DNA of 64,000 nt, taken from DYJE01 sp964637565. Its GTDB lineage: Bacteria > Desulfobacterota > Desulfobacteria > Desulfobacterales > Desulfolunaceae. The translations under genes and the position numbers were made by a program. A model generated the notes under the pieces. That model saw only the letters and a list, made by a program, of their open reading frames with translations, had not been told where the DNA came from and did no database searches. Positions 8,398-17,733 of the stretch are shown here, in pieces; position 1 is the stretch's first letter; each line of letters opens with the position of its first letter. Location: contig CAZWTY010000002.1 in the NCBI GenBank assembly GCA_964637565.1, positions 1-64,000 on the forward strand, written 5' to 3'.

Positions 8398-10383
8398 TCA
8401 GTAGCCCATGTACACGGCGAAGGAATCCTTTCTGGCGTTGGCCTGCTGGACCACCAGGGTGATCATGTCCTGGGGTTTCAGTTTCAGACCGGACGCGGGC
8501 AGGTTGTACTCCAGCATGTACTCGGTGAGAAGCACGGTGTAGCTGTTTTTCTTACGTTCAAGCACAAGACCCGGAGTCTTGGCCCCGATATGGTTTTCCA
8601 GGAATTTGATCAACCAGTACTTTCTCCGGTTGAACTGGATTTTTCCCACATTGGCGATGGGCGCCTCCAGCATCTGGGTCAGGCGGGTGATGTCTGCGGC
8701 ACTGTATGGTTCTTCCAGACCCAGGATGGACCGGATCTGGCGCTGGGTGATCAGGTCGTGGTACCTGCGGATCGGTGAGGTGGCCGTCACATAGGCGTCG
8801 AGGCCAAGGCCCGCGTGAAACGCCGCCTTGTGGCTGATGATGGCCCGGTTGACGAATTTTCTCTGAAGGCAGTTCAGGAACAGGGAGTCGCTTTCCCCAC
8901 GGTACAGTCTTTCCTTGGGTTCCTGCTGGGACCTGAAAATGGCGGGAACGCCGTGCCGCGCCAGGAAACTGGCCATCATCCAGTTGGCCATGATCATCAT
9001 TTCAGCCACCATCATCCGGGACGGGCTTTCCCTGTCCACCCGGCTGATGGCGATCTCGCCCGTTTCATCCAGGTACACATTGACTTCGGGAAGGGAGATA
9101 TGGGTGCCCCCGGAACTCAGCCGTTTTTCCCGGAACGCTTTGGCAATCCGGATCAGGACGTTCATGTCCTGGTCTTCGTCGGCCATGGCGTTCACCTCCG
9201 AATAGCTCAACTGCCGGTCCACCCGGATTCGCGTGGCCAGGATCTCGAAATCCTTGATTTCGAAAAACCGGTTCAGGGTGACAAGGACGCTGATGGCCGG
9301 CCGCATTTCCCCCTGCTTCAGGCTCGACGCCTTTTCCGATATATCCGGAGGAAGCATGGGAATCTTGTCGTCGGCCATGTAGATGGAGGCCCCCCGGGTG
9401 ATGGCCCGGCGGTCAATGGCGTCGTCGCGTTTCACCAGATGGGCCACGTCGCTGATATGGATACCCAGGATATAGGACTCTCCGATCTTCTCCAGACTCA
9501 AGGCGTCGTCGTAATCCGTGGTGTTCTGGCCGTCGATGGTAACCACCCGGACATGGGTGAAATCCTCGCGGGCGGAAAGGTCGCTGATGCTCGACAGGTG
9601 GACGTTCATGCCTTCGGCCAGTCTCATCACATCGTCGGGAAAATGTCTGGGGATGCCCAGCCGGTAAAGATCGATGTTCTCGTCCTCCCTGAAAACCCCA
9701 AGCTTCACCAGGAGTCTGAAAATGGCCGTATTCGAGCTGATCCCGGCCTCGGCCAAGAGCTCCCTGCCCACCTGGTAATGGGGGCTTTCTTTCTCGTATA
9801 TATAATAGGAACGGACAATCTCCGGAACGGAGGCCAGATCTTCCGGGACCACCGGGGCTTTTTCGTTGATCGCGGCTTTCAGAAATTTTCCGCCCTCTTC
9901 GATCAACTGCTTCTTCCGACGTTCCTCTTCGGCTTTGGCCAGGATCTGCTCGACCTGCTCGGGTGTGTGGGGGAAAAAACGGGTGTGATCGAATTTGAAG
10001 TACAGTCTGTTGGCGAAAACGGCCCGGATCATGGCCGAGGTCTGGTCCGCCGTCACCGGGGTGGGAAAGCGGTATTCGGTGAGAGTCTTGAGATCGATCC
10101 ACTCGTTTTCTTCGTTCACCAGTTCCCAGAGTTCCCGGAGGTCGATGGAATCGGTCAGGTTCCGGCGTCTTTCTGCTGTTGCCTTCAAGGCCGACACCAT
10201 GGTTTCACGGGACGAACCGAATTCGGGAAGCTCATCCGACGCAAAGAAAATCCGGGCCACCGACTGATTGACCTCCCGGTCAAACTCGTTGATCAATGAC
10301 AGGCGGTTGCTTTTGCAATCCACCACCACGGCGCAGATAATCTGTTGTTGGTCGATGTATTCGACGATAGTCCCCAGTTTCAT
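8398..10383 (-). CDS. RNase II/RNB-family exoribonuclease
   Basis: A 661-residue 3'-5' exoribonuclease-type protein that would degrade RNA processively in the cytoplasm. A winged-helix-like region (about residues 75-230) precedes the RNB catalytic domain, where Asp284, Asp290, Asp292 and Asp293 reproduce the spacing of the four metal-binding aspartates of RNase II. The C-terminus (about residues 590-661) is S1-like. The cold-shock segments usual in RNase R are not obvious, so it is an RNase II-type relative of intermediate length rather than a clear rnr. It stands alone with no obvious operon partner. Confidence 0.88.
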   Translation of the reverse strand: MKLGTIVEYIDQQQIICAVVVDCKSNRLSLINEFDREVNQSVARIFFASDELPEFGSSRETMVSALKATAERRRNLTDSIDLRELWELVNEENEWIDLKTLTEYRFPTPVTADQTSAMIRAVFANRLYFKFDHTRFFPHTPEQVEQILAKAEEERRKKQLIEEGGKFLKAAINEKAPVVPEDLASVPEIVRSYYIYEKESPHYQVGRELLAEAGISSNTAIFRLLVKLGVFREDENIDLYRLGIPRHFPDDVMRLAEGMNVHLSSISDLSAREDFTHVRVVTIDGQNTTDYDDALSLEKIGESYILGIHISDVAHLVKRDDAIDRRAITRGASIYMADDKIPMLPPDISEKASSLKQGEMRPAISVLVTLNRFFEIKDFEILATRIRVDRQLSYSEVNAMADEDQDMNVLIRIAKAFREKRLSSGGTHISLPEVNVYLDETGEIAISRVDRESPSRMMVAEMMIMANWMMASFLARHGVPAIFRSQQEPKERLYRGESDSLFLNCLQRKFVNRAIISHKAAFHAGLGLDAYVTATSPIRRYHDLITQRQIRSILGLEEPYSAADITRLTQMLEAPIANVGKIQFNRRKYWLIKFLENHIGAKTPGLVLERKKNSYTVLLTEYMLEYNLPASGLKLKPQDMITLVVQQANARKDSFAVYMGY

Positions 10384-10672
10384 GGCCGGACATGTTAACA
10401 GCGGTCCTTTTGAATGTCAATGAAGCATCCCCCCGTTTGAAACATCCCTTACGGCAGGCCAGAGATCTTCGTGAAATCCTCACAGGAACATCAGAAACAC
10501 CTGGACAGGAAATGTGATTTTTCAAGATGTTCCTGTTTTCTTATCATTAAATTGATGTATAATTGTTTCCGACCATAAAAACTTTCCACAGGTCCAAGAA
10601 ACGTTTCTGTTTCAGTTATTGGCCATGAGCATCAGCGGCGTTCCGTGCCCAACCCGCCTTCAAGGATTCATC

Positions 10673-12439
10673 ATGGGTTTTGACGAAAAAAAGCGTGCCC
10701 ATCGTCTGTTTCAAATCAATTACCTGCCACGTGTTTTTACAACGCTCGTGGCGGTGGCGATGATGCTTGCCGTGGAGCGGGCCGTGGGAAAACCCGTCCG
10801 GTTTCTATGGCCCTGTGCCGCCCTGCTTTTGATCTGGCCCCATGTCGCGTGGTTCAGGGCCCGGGCCGCCAAAGACCAGAAAAACGCCGAAGAAACCAAC
10901 GTGAGTCTCGACTCATTTTTCATGGGCCTTGCCCTTCCCGGGGCCTTTTTCGATTTCTGGTTCTGCTTCGGGGTATCCAACCTGCTGTTGTCCAATTCCA
11001 TCCGCATCGGGGGACTCCGAAGACTTGCCAGGGAATCCGTGATCCTTGCAACAGGCCTGGGCGCGGGAATCGCCGTGTTCGGTTTCCATCCCGTTCTCAA
11101 CGCAAGCAGACTGTCCATGGTCATCTGCCTGGTCTGCATTTCCGCCTACTTCACCCTCCTGAGTTTTTCAAGCCACAGGATACTTAACCAGCTGATAGGT
11201 TCAAGGAAAAAACTCCAGATCGCCATGCGGGAGGCCGAAGCGGCCAATGTGGCGAAAGATGAGTTTCTCGCCAACATGAGCCATGAAATCAGAACCCCCA
11301 TGAACTGTATACTGGGAATGACCTCTTTCATGGAAGACACAAACCTGGATCCAGAACAGAAAGAGTACATGGAGCACATACGCTCCAGCACGGATCTTCT
11401 GCTGTCCATCATCAACGACGTCCTTGATCTTTCAAGAATCGAAGCCGGTCATCTCACATTTGAAAACGAGACCTTCGATGTCCGGGCTATCCTGCGGAGC
11501 CTTTCCGCCCTGATGTCCATGAAAATTCGTGAAAAGGGTTTGGCTTTCGATAGTTCCGTGGACGAACGTGTCCCGGCCCGGGTCACAGGAGACCCCGGCC
11601 GTCTCCGCCAGATCCTCCTGAACCTTTGTTCAAACGCGGAAAAATTCACCCACAAGGGCGGCGTCACCGTTCGTGTCTCCTTTGAAAACGAAACCGCCGA
11701 AAATGTGACGCTGCGTTTCGAGGTCAAAGACACGGGAATCGGAATTCCGAAAGACAAAACAGGCCTCCTGTTCAAAAAGTTCAGCCAGGTGGACGCCTCA
11801 TCCACACGACGTTACGGGGGCACAGGGCTGGGCCTTTCCATCTGCAAAAATCTTGTGGAACACATGGGGGGCAGGATAGGTGTTGAAAGCGAGGAAAACA
11901 GCGGTTCCCTTTTCTGGTTCACCGTCCTGTTCAAGAAACCCGGAGAAGAAGAGCGGTCGATTGAATCAGCTGACCCGGCTGGCACCACGGCCGGACAATA
12001 CCATGGGGAACCACCTCAGGATTCCCAGCAAAAAACGCCCCCGCTCATTCTCGTGGCCGAAGACTACACCCTCAATCAACTGGTGCTCACAGCCATCCTC
12101 GAAAAAGCCGGCTGCACCGCCGACGTGGTCGATAACGGGATAAAGGCCCTGGAAGCCGTCCAACAAAAACGTTACGACTTGATTCTCATGGACATCCAGA
12201 TGCCGGAAATGGATGGTCTCGAAGCCACAAAGGCCATCCGGCAAGGCGTGGGCCTTAAGCCGGATATCCCCATCATCGCGGTCACGGCCAAGGCCATGAA
12301 AGGAGACCGGGAAGCCTGTGAAAAAGCGGGAATGAACGGTTACCTCACCAAGCCGGTTCACCCCCAGCTTCTTCTGGAAACGATACAGGGTTTTCTTCCG
12401 GATATACCGGCCCTCTCCCTTAGCAGGAAAGACCTGTGA
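10673..12439 (+). CDS. MASE2-domain hybrid sensor histidine kinase
   Basis: A 588-residue membrane kinase. Residues 10-165 form several membrane helices with MASE2-like sequence (WPHVAWFRARAAKD followed by NVSLDSFFMG). HisKA follows, with the phospho-accepting His204 in NMSHEIRTPMN. The HATPase domain carries DTGIGIP and GTGLGLSI, and a C-terminal receiver has Asp507 in LILMDIQMPEMDG. The ATG at 10673 is preferred over an in-frame ATG at 10625 because AAGGA lies six bases upstream. MASE2 is an integral-membrane sensor module of unknown stimulus. The stop overlaps the next start (GTGA). Confidence 0.9.
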   Translation: MGFDEKKRAHRLFQINYLPRVFTTLVAVAMMLAVERAVGKPVRFLWPCAALLLIWPHVAWFRARAAKDQKNAEETNVSLDSFFMGLALPGAFFDFWFCFGVSNLLLSNSIRIGGLRRLARESVILATGLGAGIAVFGFHPVLNASRLSMVICLVCISAYFTLLSFSSHRILNQLIGSRKKLQIAMREAEAANVAKDEFLANMSHEIRTPMNCILGMTSFMEDTNLDPEQKEYMEHIRSSTDLLLSIINDVLDLSRIEAGHLTFENETFDVRAILRSLSALMSMKIREKGLAFDSSVDERVPARVTGDPGRLRQILLNLCSNAEKFTHKGGVTVRVSFENETAENVTLRFEVKDTGIGIPKDKTGLLFKKFSQVDASSTRRYGGTGLGLSICKNLVEHMGGRIGVESEENSGSLFWFTVLFKKPGEEERSIESADPAGTTAGQYHGEPPQDSQQKTPPLILVAEDYTLNQLVLTAILEKAGCTADVVDNGIKALEAVQQKRYDLILMDIQMPEMDGLEATKAIRQGVGLKPDIPIIAVTAKAMKGDREACEKAGMNGYLTKPVHPQLLLETIQGFLPDIPALSLSRKDL

Positions 12440-13026
12440 CCATGGGCCGTTACGACAAAAACACAGGTTCCATGTTCCCCCGGCTGACGGTTTTTCTGCT
12501 GCTGGTCCTGACCGTATCGATGATCTTGGGCCTTTCTGTTGCCGCAGCATCTTCGGTCACCCGTGATACGATTTATTACATCCGCCTGGACCAGAAGATC
12601 CGGAACGGGACCTATGTGACCGACACCCTGACCATGTCCCCGGCAGAAGACGACTACCGGCGACTTCCGTTCAAGCGACTGTCCATCCAGGGCCGGATCC
12701 TCACCGCCTCCGTCACCGACCCCATGAGTGCGGCCAGAAACGACGCCTATGAGCGTCTGCTCATTAACCAGGGAACCCGGTCCGTCCGGGCCAGAACACA
12801 AACTGACCGGGACGGTTCCCTGGATGAAAGCGTGGTCAGCTACGAAGGCTACGTCCGCATTCCCCACACCGTCACAGCCCAGGGTTACTCCAAGGACGGA
12901 GCGACATTCACCGTAGAAATGAACGTGGAGTTCGCCCCCATGGCTTACCCGCCCCAATGGTCGTTCCGTTCTTTAAAAAAGAAGATCGGTGACGCCCTGG
13001 CCTATTTTCTGTCGTTTTTTCATTGA
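12436..13026 (+). CDS. DUF4390 domain protein
   Basis: A 196-residue protein with one N-terminal membrane segment or signal anchor (about residues 15-38) and an exported beta-rich domain of DUF4390 type. The GTG at 12436 is chosen because it overlaps the kinase stop and has AGGA seven bases upstream; an ATG at 12442 is the alternative. In other bacteria DUF4390 proteins lie beside sensor kinases and may act as periplasmic sensor accessories. That role is inferred from the four-base overlap with the hybrid kinase. Confidence 0.8.
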   Translation: MTMGRYDKNTGSMFPRLTVFLLLVLTVSMILGLSVAAASSVTRDTIYYIRLDQKIRNGTYVTDTLTMSPAEDDYRRLPFKRLSIQGRILTASVTDPMSAARNDAYERLLINQGTRSVRARTQTDRDGSLDESVVSYEGYVRIPHTVTAQGYSKDGATFTVEMNVEFAPMAYPPQWSFRSLKKKIGDALAYFLSFFH

Positions 13027-13121
13027 AAGCCGAAGGCCATCCCTACTTGTACATTTTCATGGACAAGTCATAGACTCTTCATTATACTTGTACAAAAAAC
13101 CTTACACGTCTGGAGGATGGA

Positions 13122-13376
13122 ATGAGGGTTATCAATTTCAGCGAAGCACGAAACAATCTGAAATCGGTTCTGGATCAGGTCATCGATGACGCCGATTACA
13201 CCATCATCACCCGAAGAGACGCCGAAGACGCGGTCGTCATGTCATTGGAAACCTTCAACAGCTATATGGAAACATTCCATCTGCTTAAATCTCCGGCCAA
13301 TGCCGCGCATCTGATCAAATCCATCGAGCAGTACAAAAATGGTCAGGTTCGGGGGAGGAATCTTCTGGATGGGTAG
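13122..13376 (+). CDS. yefM: Antitoxin, Phd/YefM family
   Basis: An 84-residue antitoxin. The N-terminal Phd/YefM DNA-binding fold shows MRVINFSEARNNLKSVLDQV and ITRRDAEDAVVMSLETFNSY, and the charged C-terminal tail would wrap the toxin. GGAGGATGG precedes the ATG. It overlaps the downstream YoeB-type toxin by eight bases, the normal operon arrangement, and would autorepress with the toxin. The region 13075-13110 upstream is AT-rich and probably holds the promoter. Confidence 0.93.
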   Translation: MRVINFSEARNNLKSVLDQVIDDADYTIITRRDAEDAVVMSLETFNSYMETFHLLKSPANAAHLIKSIEQYKNGQVRGRNLLDG

Positions 13377-13629
13377 AAAGCTGGCCTGGACCGACGAGGC
13401 CTGGGAAAGTTACATTTTCTGGCAGTCTCAGGATAAAAAAACCTTGAAAAGAATCAACCGTCTGATTCAGGAGGTGATGCGGCAACCGTTTGAGGGTATC
13501 GGCAAACCCGAACCTTTACGGGAAAATCTTGCGGGTTTCTGGTCACGGCGTATCGACGACACGAACCGGCTGGTTTACGCCGTCGATGACGAATGGATCA
13601 CCGTTGTTTCATGCAGGTATCATTACTAA
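13369..13629 (+). CDS. yoeB: Toxin YoeB (Txe/YoeB family mRNA interferase)
   Basis: An 86-residue RelE-superfamily endoribonuclease that cuts mRNA in the ribosome A site. The C-terminal CRYHY provides the conserved catalytic His-Tyr pair, and GFWSRRIDDTNRLVY holds the family arginine. The start at 13369 gives the usual family length. The gene overlaps yefM by eight bases and is followed two bases later by a strong hairpin. A second, divergent YoeB relative lies at 61.9 kb. Confidence 0.94.
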   Translation: MGRKLAWTDEAWESYIFWQSQDKKTLKRINRLIQEVMRQPFEGIGKPEPLRENLAGFWSRRIDDTNRLVYAVDDEWITVVSCRYHY

Positions 13630-13630
13630 A

Positions 13631-13663
13631 GCGGGGGCGAACCTACATTCGCCCCCGCTTTTT
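13631..13663. terminator. Bidirectional Rho-independent terminator
   Basis: A perfect 11-bp stem (GCGGGGGCGAA at 13631-13641 and its complement at 13648-13658) has a six-base loop and is followed by TTTTT. AAA on the other side makes it usable in both directions, which suits its place between the convergent yoeB and iorB genes. Confidence 0.9.
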
Positions 13664-13674
13664 GACTTAATAAA

Positions 13675-14265
13675 TCAGGCCGCAGCCGCCGCAAAGCCCA
13701 GATCGAAGGCCTTGAGGTTGGTATCGACAAAATCCTTTTTCGTATGACCGGCGATGGCCTTTTTGATGTTGTCCGCCGAAATGGGAAGAACACCGGTCTG
13801 GGCCAGGGCGCCTAAGAGCACCATGTTCACCGACAGGACGCTGCCCGCCTGGTTGGCCAGAGCCACCGCGTCAAAGGCGATCAGCCGTGCGGTCTTTTCC
13901 GCCATCAGCTTTTTCACCTGCTCCAGATCGGGGTAGACGCCCCGACCGATGGCCACGGTAAACGGCGGCAGGGGCGACAGGTTCACGATGGACACCGTCT
14001 CTTTCCTGCATTTTTTAAGGGCCCTCAACGCTTCCGCCGGTTCGAAGCTCACAAACACATCGGCCTCTCCGTCGGAGATGATGGTGCTGTCCGCGTCTCC
14101 GAACACCAGGGCCGATTCCACCACACCCCCCCGCTGGGCCATGCCGTGGATTTCACTCATTCGGACAGGCACTCCCGAAAGAAGCGCCGCCTCGCCAAGA
14201 ACCCGTGACGCCAGAAGATTGCCCTGACCACCCACGGCCACTATGATCAAACGTGTTGTCGTCAT
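13675..14265 (-). CDS. iorB: Indolepyruvate:ferredoxin oxidoreductase beta subunit
   Basis: A 196-residue gamma-type subunit of the 2-oxoacid:ferredoxin oxidoreductase superfamily. It begins RLIIVAVGGQGNLLASRVLG, with the GGQGN motif near residues 13-17, and contains MSEIHGMAQRGGVVES, both typical of IorB. With IorA, encoded 14 bases upstream, it would oxidise aryl pyruvates from aromatic amino acid breakdown (or run in reverse) to aryl-acyl-CoA, reducing ferredoxin. The C-terminus is alanine-rich. Confidence 0.93.
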   Translation of the reverse strand: MTTTRLIIVAVGGQGNLLASRVLGEAALLSGVPVRMSEIHGMAQRGGVVESALVFGDADSTIISDGEADVFVSFEPAEALRALKKCRKETVSIVNLSPLPPFTVAIGRGVYPDLEQVKKLMAEKTARLIAFDAVALANQAGSVLSVNMVLLGALAQTGVLPISADNIKKAIAGHTKKDFVDTNLKAFDLGFAAAAA

Positions 14266-14279
14266 GTTTCACCTTCCTT

Positions 14280-16142
14280 TTATTCGTTTTTCGATTTCAC
14301 GGGCCGAATGGCTTTTTCAGGACAGATCTGGGCGCAGATCGAACAGCCGGCACAGAGATCGGCGTTGATCATCACCCTGTCCCCCTCCAGGTAGAACGCC
14401 GGACAGGCGATGGTGGTGATGCAGTCCCTGTGATTTTTGCATTTGTCCTGGTCGATGGTGAAAGCGCGGCCTTTGAGCTGCTTCAGGCTCTTGGCGTACA
14501 GGGTGCACTTCTCCTTGGCGATGATCACGGAAACGCCTTCAAAGGCCATGGCTTCCTTGATGGCCTCGATGCTTTTCGACAGGTTGTAGGGCCGGATGGT
14601 GGTGACATGTTTCACGCCGAGACCACGAACCACGGATTCGATATCCACCTGGTTGTAGCCGTCGAAGTTCATCTCCGTCATGTCCACGCCCGGGTTGGGC
14701 TGGTGGCCGGTCATGGCCGTGATCCGGTTGTCCAGGATCATCAGGGTGAAGTTGTGGTTGTTGAACACGGCGTTCACAAGACCGGGAATGCCCCCGTGGA
14801 AAAAGGTGGAGTCCCCGATGAACGAGAGAACCTTTTTCCCCGTGGCTTTGGAGAAACCGGCCGGGGTACTGGTGGAAGCCCCCATGCAGAGCACGAAGTC
14901 TCCCATGGAAAGGGGCGGCATGAATCCCAGGGTGTAACAACCGATATCCGAGGGATGGATCACCTCCATGCCTTTCGTGGCCTGTTTCACGGCGTAGAAC
15001 ACGGCCCGGTGGGAACAGCCCGCGCACAGTGTGGGGGGACGGCCCGGGATTTCGGGAACGTCGGACAGATCCAGAGGAGCGACCGGTGTGAACGGCGCGT
15101 TGAACACACGGGCCATGACCTGTTTCACCATGGCCGGATCGAATTCGTAAAGGCGCGAGAAAAGCCCTTCCTCCTTGCCCTGGATTTTCAGGGTCAGGGC
15201 GTGGGACTGGGCGATGGCTTTCACCGCCTCTTCCATGTAGGGTTCGCCTTCTTCCACCACCAGGACGTCGGTGCAGGTTTTAAGAAAACCGGCGACCAGG
15301 GCCTCGGGCATGGGATGGGTGAAACCCAGTCTCAGGATTTTCACCTGGCCGTCAAGACCCAGATCGGCCACGGCGTCTTTCACGTAGGCGTAGCTCACCC
15401 CGTTAGCGATCACACCGTGGGGACCTTCGCCTTCCACGAAATTCCAGCGGCTGTCGTTGGCCATGCCCTGGGCCAGTTTCATGTTTTCAAGCAACGTGAC
15501 ATGGAGGTTCCGCGACACAGCCGGAACGGTGACGTAGCTGAAAGGGTCTTTCACGAAATCGCCCTGGGTGACCCGTGGAGCGATATCGCCCAGGGTCACC
15601 ACAGCCGTGGAATGGTTGATCCGGGTGGTGGTCCTGAAAATCACCGGCTCCTGGAGTTCTTCGGACAGGTCGAAGGCATAGGCGATCATCTCCTTGGCTT
15701 CGGCCACGGACGAGGGTTCGAGAATGGGAAGGCCGGAGAGCTTGCCGTAAAAACGGTTGTCCTGCTCGTTCTGGCTGGAGAACATGAAGGGATCGTCGGC
15801 CGTGAGGATCACGAGTCCGCCTTTCACACCCACGTAGGCCAGGGTCATCAGGGCGTCCGCCGCAACGTTCACGCCCACGTGCTTCATCACGCACATGCTA
15901 CGGAGCCCGCAGTTGGCCGCCGCCGCCGCGACTTCCAGGGACACTTTCTCGTTGGTGCTGTACTCGAAGTAAAGATCCGATTCTTTGGACATCTGAAAGA
16001 AATTGAGTGAAATCTCGGAAGACGGCGTCCCCGGATACGAAGCGGCAAACGCGAGACCCGCTTCCACGGCTCCCCTTGCTATGGCCTCGTTCCCCAGAAG
16101 CAGCATCTTTTCGCCGGGTTTCCCCTGGAGTAATTTATGCAT
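14280..16142 (-). CDS. iorA: Indolepyruvate:ferredoxin oxidoreductase alpha subunit
   Basis: A 620-residue thiamine-diphosphate enzyme subunit. The N-terminal pyrimidine-binding and transketolase-C-like domains (residues 1-370) precede the TPP domain, which has CAGCSHRAVFYAVK and GDSTFFHGGIPGLVNAVFNN. Two C-terminal ferredoxin motifs (a CKNHRDC region and CAGCSICAQICP) would hold the Fe-S clusters. The length and order match IorA. The operon order here is iorA then iorB. The start follows a GGGAA-rich ribosome site. Confidence 0.95.
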   Translation of the reverse strand: MHKLLQGKPGEKMLLLGNEAIARGAVEAGLAFAASYPGTPSSEISLNFFQMSKESDLYFEYSTNEKVSLEVAAAAANCGLRSMCVMKHVGVNVAADALMTLAYVGVKGGLVILTADDPFMFSSQNEQDNRFYGKLSGLPILEPSSVAEAKEMIAYAFDLSEELQEPVIFRTTTRINHSTAVVTLGDIAPRVTQGDFVKDPFSYVTVPAVSRNLHVTLLENMKLAQGMANDSRWNFVEGEGPHGVIANGVSYAYVKDAVADLGLDGQVKILRLGFTHPMPEALVAGFLKTCTDVLVVEEGEPYMEEAVKAIAQSHALTLKIQGKEEGLFSRLYEFDPAMVKQVMARVFNAPFTPVAPLDLSDVPEIPGRPPTLCAGCSHRAVFYAVKQATKGMEVIHPSDIGCYTLGFMPPLSMGDFVLCMGASTSTPAGFSKATGKKVLSFIGDSTFFHGGIPGLVNAVFNNHNFTLMILDNRITAMTGHQPNPGVDMTEMNFDGYNQVDIESVVRGLGVKHVTTIRPYNLSKSIEAIKEAMAFEGVSVIIAKEKCTLYAKSLKQLKGRAFTIDQDKCKNHRDCITTIACPAFYLEGDRVMINADLCAGCSICAQICPEKAIRPVKSKNE

Positions 16143-16343
16143 GGTTCCCTTTCCTTATTATAATATAAAATTATGATCCCGGACGTTCAGAACGTGAACA
16201 GACTTACCCGCCATCCCCCCGGACTCCGGGCCGGTTTCTCATCGAAAAATTAAAGTTCAGCCGAAAACTATATCAGGACAAGGAGATGTGTAAAGATTTT
16301 TCTGGGAAGATCCGGGAAGGCCGTCAAGATAAGGTCTTTTTTA

Positions 16344-16393
16344 ACGGGCGATGGAACCATGAGCTTTCAAAGCATCACGAGTCCATCGCCCGT
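16344..16393. repeat. Perfect 12-bp inverted repeat downstream of the binding-protein gene
   Basis: ACGGGCGATGGA (16344-16355) and TCCATCGCCCGT (16382-16393) are perfect complements separated by 26 bases that could form their own small stem. There is no U-run in either orientation that would make it a classical terminator. It lies between the iorA start and the stop of the 16421 gene. It may end or stabilise that transcript. The remaining bases from 16143 to 16343 show nothing recognisable. Confidence 0.5.
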
Positions 16394-16420
16394 CATGACT
16401 CACCTTGCAAGGCGAACGGT

Positions 16421-17683
16421 TCACCTGGGAATTTCCACGAATCCTTCCGGTCCGCCTTTTAAAAGGTAGATGGTTTTTTCCGCTTCCCCGTTTTCGGAAA
16501 ACGATGTGACACCGGTGACGCCCCGGACGTTTCCCATGTCGAGGAGGGTTTGCCTGAAATCTTCATGGGACGTGGGCTCACGGTTCATCATGTGAAAGAC
16601 AATGAGGGCCGTGTCGTAAGCCACGGCTTCCACGTAACCTGGCTTCCCCTCATAAGCCTCGCGGAATCGCTCCACGAATCTCACCACCTGAGGTTCGGTG
16701 CTTTCCGCAAAAAACCCTTCGGGGATCACCGCGTGCTGAAGATACTGCCCGGCCAGAGAGACCAGCGTGTCCGAATTCCAGAGGTTGGTCCCAAGAAGCA
16801 CCGTCTCATTCACATCGTAAAAACGGAGTTGGGGAAGGATCAGGCCCACGGTTTCGGCGGAATCGGGGATAAAGAATCCTTCGATGCCGGAACGCGGCGT
16901 CGCTCCTTCGGGGCGTGTTTCTTTAGGATCTGCATGTTTCGCTGACGAAGCGATGATTTTCTTGATCTGTTTACCGAAATCCGTGGTTTTCGGGGCATAG
17001 GATTCGGCGGCTACAAGAACGCCCCCCCGGCGTTTCAGCTCCAGCTCAAACAGCCTGGCCATATCCCGTCCATAGGGTTCGTCCGGGTAGAGCATGGCGA
17101 AACGTTTCAGGTCCAGAACGCCGGTGGCGTAGTCGGTCACCGATTTCACCTGAACGTTCTGTGTGAGAAAATGTCGAAAAACAAACTCCCCGGTCTGCGT
17201 GACGCCCTCCCGGCCTGTCAGGGTGATGATGGGTATCCCCTGGGCCTGCGCTTCTTTCGCCGCCTCCTCAGCAGGCCCCACCGGCCCGATAATGGCGGCA
17301 ACCCCCAACTCGGCGAGTTCCCGGACCGCCTGCCTTGTTCTGGCAGGATCCGATCCCGTGTCTCTGTATTCCACCCGGAAATCCCGGCCTTTCCCGTTGC
17401 CCCTGAACGTCAGAAGGGCCAGATCCACGCCTTTTCTTGCGTTTTCCCCGTAAACGGCGTAGGTTCCGGAAAGTGGCAGAAGACATCCAAGCCGTTTCAC
17501 ATTGTAAGGTTTCGAATCGAACAAGGGAAAAAGGATTTTTCTCTCGGTCGAATCGACACCCTGTTTCGGTCCTGCGGCCGTCTCAGCGGACAGAATTCCC
17601 GGGGCAGCCCCGATCAGCACGAGACACAGTAAGAGCATCATCCGTGATATCCGTCGTCCGTTCATGGTTTCTGTTCGCTTCAT
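16421..17683 (-). CDS. Periplasmic leucine-binding-protein-like lipid/peptidoglycan or amino-acid binding protein
   Basis: A 420-residue exported protein with a signal peptide of about 32 residues (hydrophobic MLLLCLVLIGAAPGILS) followed by a type 1 periplasmic-binding fold (LGCLLPLSGTYAVYGENARKG, then AIIGPVGPAEEAAKEAQAQG). Relatives are annotated as penicillin-binding protein activators (LpoA-like) or branched-chain amino acid binding proteins. No permease or ATPase gene is nearby, which favours the stand-alone activator type, but the ligand is unknown. It lies 50 bases downstream of miaA on the same strand. Confidence 0.8.
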   Translation of the reverse strand: MKRTETMNGRRISRMMLLLCLVLIGAAPGILSAETAAGPKQGVDSTERKILFPLFDSKPYNVKRLGCLLPLSGTYAVYGENARKGVDLALLTFRGNGKGRDFRVEYRDTGSDPARTRQAVRELAELGVAAIIGPVGPAEEAAKEAQAQGIPIITLTGREGVTQTGEFVFRHFLTQNVQVKSVTDYATGVLDLKRFAMLYPDEPYGRDMARLFELELKRRGGVLVAAESYAPKTTDFGKQIKKIIASSAKHADPKETRPEGATPRSGIEGFFIPDSAETVGLILPQLRFYDVNETVLLGTNLWNSDTLVSLAGQYLQHAVIPEGFFAESTEPQVVRFVERFREAYEGKPGYVEAVAYDTALIVFHMMNREPTSHEDFRQTLLDMGNVRGVTGVTSFSENGEAEKTIYLLKGGPEGFVEIPR

Positions 17684-17733
17684 AATCCCCCCTCAAGTGA
17701 CATTCATGACGTCATGATCGTTTTTTCGCTGTT

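Noticed and set aside
8172..8462. 96-codon plus-strand frame between the small basic gene and the nuclease
   Set aside because: Overlaps the 3' end of the RNB gene antisense and has no conserved character.
14253..16010. Long plus-strand reading frame of 585 codons opposite iorA
   Set aside because: Shadow of the GC-rich iorA gene; its translation is rich in His, Gly and Arg with no domain, and it has no ribosome site.
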